The notes beneath the pieces were generated by a model that was given only the letters and a program-made list of their open reading frames with translations, was not told the origin of the DNA and ran no database searches. Below, piece by piece: positions 3,730-5,190 of a DNA stretch of 5,190 nt (within the stretch, counting starts at the first letter, position 1; each line of letters begins with the position of its first letter). The stretch spans positions 1 to 5,190 of the forward strand of contig SKTJ01000314.1 in NCBI GenBank assembly GCA_007122565.1, written 5' to 3'. Source of the stretch: Syntrophomonadaceae bacterium. Its GTDB lineage: Bacteria > Bacillota > Dethiobacteria > DTU022 > UBA8154. Position numbers and translations under genes: made by a program.

Positions 3730-5190
3730 ATGCGTTTGCGCACGTTTGTCTTAATTGCTTTTTTTATTCTACTGGGGTTGCTCTTCTGGGGAGCCGGGAT
3801 GTATACGGATTGGCTCTGGTTTATCGGTTTGGGCTACAGTGAAGTTTTTATGACTATTTTATTTACAGGTTGGGTTGTGCGCCTGCTGGCGTGGCTGCTC
3901 TTTTTTCTATTCCTGTTTGTTAATCTGATTTTCCTGCGTGGTGCTATTCTCAATCTGCCAAACCTCGAACTGCGGGAGAAACTGGTGACAGGACCACTGG
4001 GCCGCTGGTTCACGGCAGGAAAAATCACCCTTTTTTTCCTGATCGGCAGTTTGGTTCTATCATTTCTCTTTACCTCTTACACAGGCTCTCTCTGGCTGGA
4101 GGTGCGCCAATTCTTCCAAGGTGTGCCTTTTGGTATCAGTGAACCCATATTTGGTCAGGATGCATCCTTTTACGTTTTCGCCCTGCCTTTCTGGCGAGCC
4201 GTTTATACCTTTTTACAGGCCATGGCCATCCTCACTCTGCTTGTGACTGGAGTCATTTATTTCATGATCAACCCGCCGGTGCAAGTGGGAAAGAAAATAG
4301 AACTGCTGCCATATCGGGGGCAGACCCACCTGTCGTTACTGCTGGCCCTTTCTTTTCTGCTTAAAGCGGTGGATTACCGTTTACAAATGTTTGAGTTGCT
4401 GTTTTCCACGCGGGGGATGACGTTTGGCCCCGGTTATACGGATATTAATGCCAACCTGCCCGCTCTGTGGATCCTCTTTTTCCTGGCCCTTGCCGTTACG
4501 GTCCTGCTGGTAATTAATGCATTCCGCAGACAGACCAAGCTTGCTTTTGCCGGTATTGCCGTGCTAATCGTTGTCTCTATTGGAGCGGGGGGTATCTATC
4601 CCGCACTGGTGCAGAAATTCAGGGTTGACCCGAACGAATTTGTCCTTGAACGGCCCTTTCTTGAGCATAATATTGATATGACGCTACAGGCTTTTGCACT
4701 GGACCGGGTGCGCACGGAAGATTATCCCGTATTGCCCCAAATTAGTTTTGAGGCCCTGGATGAGGCCGCCGGGACCATAGATAACGTGCGCCTCTGGGAT
4801 TACCGCCCGTTGCGCCAGACCTATAACCAGTTGCAGGGAATTCGCCCCTACTACGAATTTGTGGATGTGGATACGGATCGCTATTACCTGGGTGATGAGT
4901 ACAAACAGGTAATGCTCGCGGCGCGGGAACTGAATACAAATAATCTCCCTTCCCAGGCTCAGACCTGGACGAACCTGCGCCTTCAGTATACGCATGGTTA
5001 CGGCCTGGCCATGAGTCCGGTGGCCACGGTGACGGCGCAGGGCCTGCCCGATTTTGTGATTGGCGATGTGCCTGTTGTTACTGAAGCAGGGCTTGTGGTG
5101 GAGCGGCCGGAAGTTTATTACGGCGAGATCAGTTCAGACTTTGTGATCGTGAACACGAGTACTCCCGAGTTGAACTACCCCATGGGGGAT
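3730..5190 (+). CDS. UPF0182 (COG1615) family membrane protein, N-terminal 487 residues (3' truncated by window)
   Basis: Member of an uncharacterised family of large integral membrane proteins; its biochemical role is unknown. The frame is open from ATG 3730 to the window end. About seven hydrophobic segments are visible (near residues 5-25, 41-67, 100-117, 158-179, 199-215, 243-264, 272-292), followed by a soluble, probably extracytoplasmic region. Family-typical stretches include FGQDASFYVFALPF (142-155), STRGMTFGPGYTDINANLPAL (from 227), YPALVQKFRVDPNEF (290-304), RLWDYRPLRQTYNQLQGIRPYY (from 354), QVMLAARELN and AQTWTNLRLQYTHGYG. Family members are often around 900 aa, so roughly half is here; acidic C-terminal tails are common but not visible. 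The start is fixed by an in-frame TAA at 3709-3711 and no other early ATG. No Shine-Dalgarno sits directly before it. The 116-nt gap after comEA suggests its own control. Confidence 0.95.
   Translation, partial: MRLRTFVLIAFFILLGLLFWGAGMYTDWLWFIGLGYSEVFMTILFTGWVVRLLAWLLFFLFLFVNLIFLRGAILNLPNLELREKLVTGPLGRWFTAGKITLFFLIGSLVLSFLFTSYTGSLWLEVRQFFQGVPFGISEPIFGQDASFYVFALPFWRAVYTFLQAMAILTLLVTGVIYFMINPPVQVGKKIELLPYRGQTHLSLLLALSFLLKAVDYRLQMFELLFSTRGMTFGPGYTDINANLPALWILFFLALAVTVLLVINAFRRQTKLAFAGIAVLIVVSIGAGGIYPALVQKFRVDPNEFVLERPFLEHNIDMTLQAFALDRVRTEDYPVLPQISFEALDEAAGTIDNVRLWDYRPLRQTYNQLQGIRPYYEFVDVDTDRYYLGDEYKQVMLAARELNTNNLPSQAQTWTNLRLQYTHGYGLAMSPVATVTAQGLPDFVIGDVPVVTEAGLVVERPEVYYGEISSDFVIVNTSTPELNYPMGD

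Noticed and set aside
4684..4995. Minus-strand open frames within the UPF0182 gene
   Set aside because: They are shadows of a strongly conserved plus-strand coding region.
3730..5190. Membrane gene after comEA taken as comEC
   Set aside because: The protein shows UPF0182 motifs (FGQDASFYVF, GPGYTDINA, THGYG) and no ComEC or metallo-beta-lactamase-like motif.

Overview
The window looks like a chromosomal piece of a Gram-positive Firmicute, most likely a moderately G+C-rich member of the Clostridia. This is inferred from gene content (LeuS, a ComEA competence protein, a UPF0182 membrane protein, a PDZ/DUF512-type radical SAM protein), strong AGGAGG-type ribosome binding sites, and GTG/TTG start candidates. 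Nothing in the sequence fixes the genus. No tRNA, rRNA, transposase, phage gene or CRISPR array was found.

Layout. Positions 1-387 (+) hold the last 128 codons of leucyl-tRNA synthetase. A 207-nt gap follows, with a promoter-like TTGACA, a perfect 13-bp inverted repeat, and a pyrimidine-rich 14-bp tandem repeat that runs straight into the ribosome binding site of the next gene. Positions 595-2010 (+) encode a 471-aa radical SAM protein with an internal PDZ domain and a C-terminal region resembling DUF512. Its 3' end overlaps by 12 bp the 3' end of a convergent gene (1999-2625, -) for a membrane-anchored transglutaminase-like protein. A 343-nt divergent gap (2626-2968) has a second copy of the tandem-repeat element and a terminator-like hairpin. 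Positions 2972-3613 (+) encode ComEA (membrane anchor, SLBB domain, helix-hairpin-helix DNA-binding domain). After a 116-nt spacer with possible RNA structure, a UPF0182 (COG1615) membrane protein starts at 3730 and runs off the window end.

Working together. LeuS is housekeeping. ComEA would act outside the membrane in DNA uptake; its usual partner ComEC is not the next gene. The transglutaminase-like protein and UPF0182 are both predicted membrane proteins with large extracytoplasmic parts and no assigned role. No clear pathway links the genes. The points most worth checking are the domain order of the radical SAM protein, the ~52-bp element found in two intergenic regions, and the orphan Shine-Dalgarno plus hairpin ahead of the UPF0182 gene. 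I saw no convincing new defence or mobile system.
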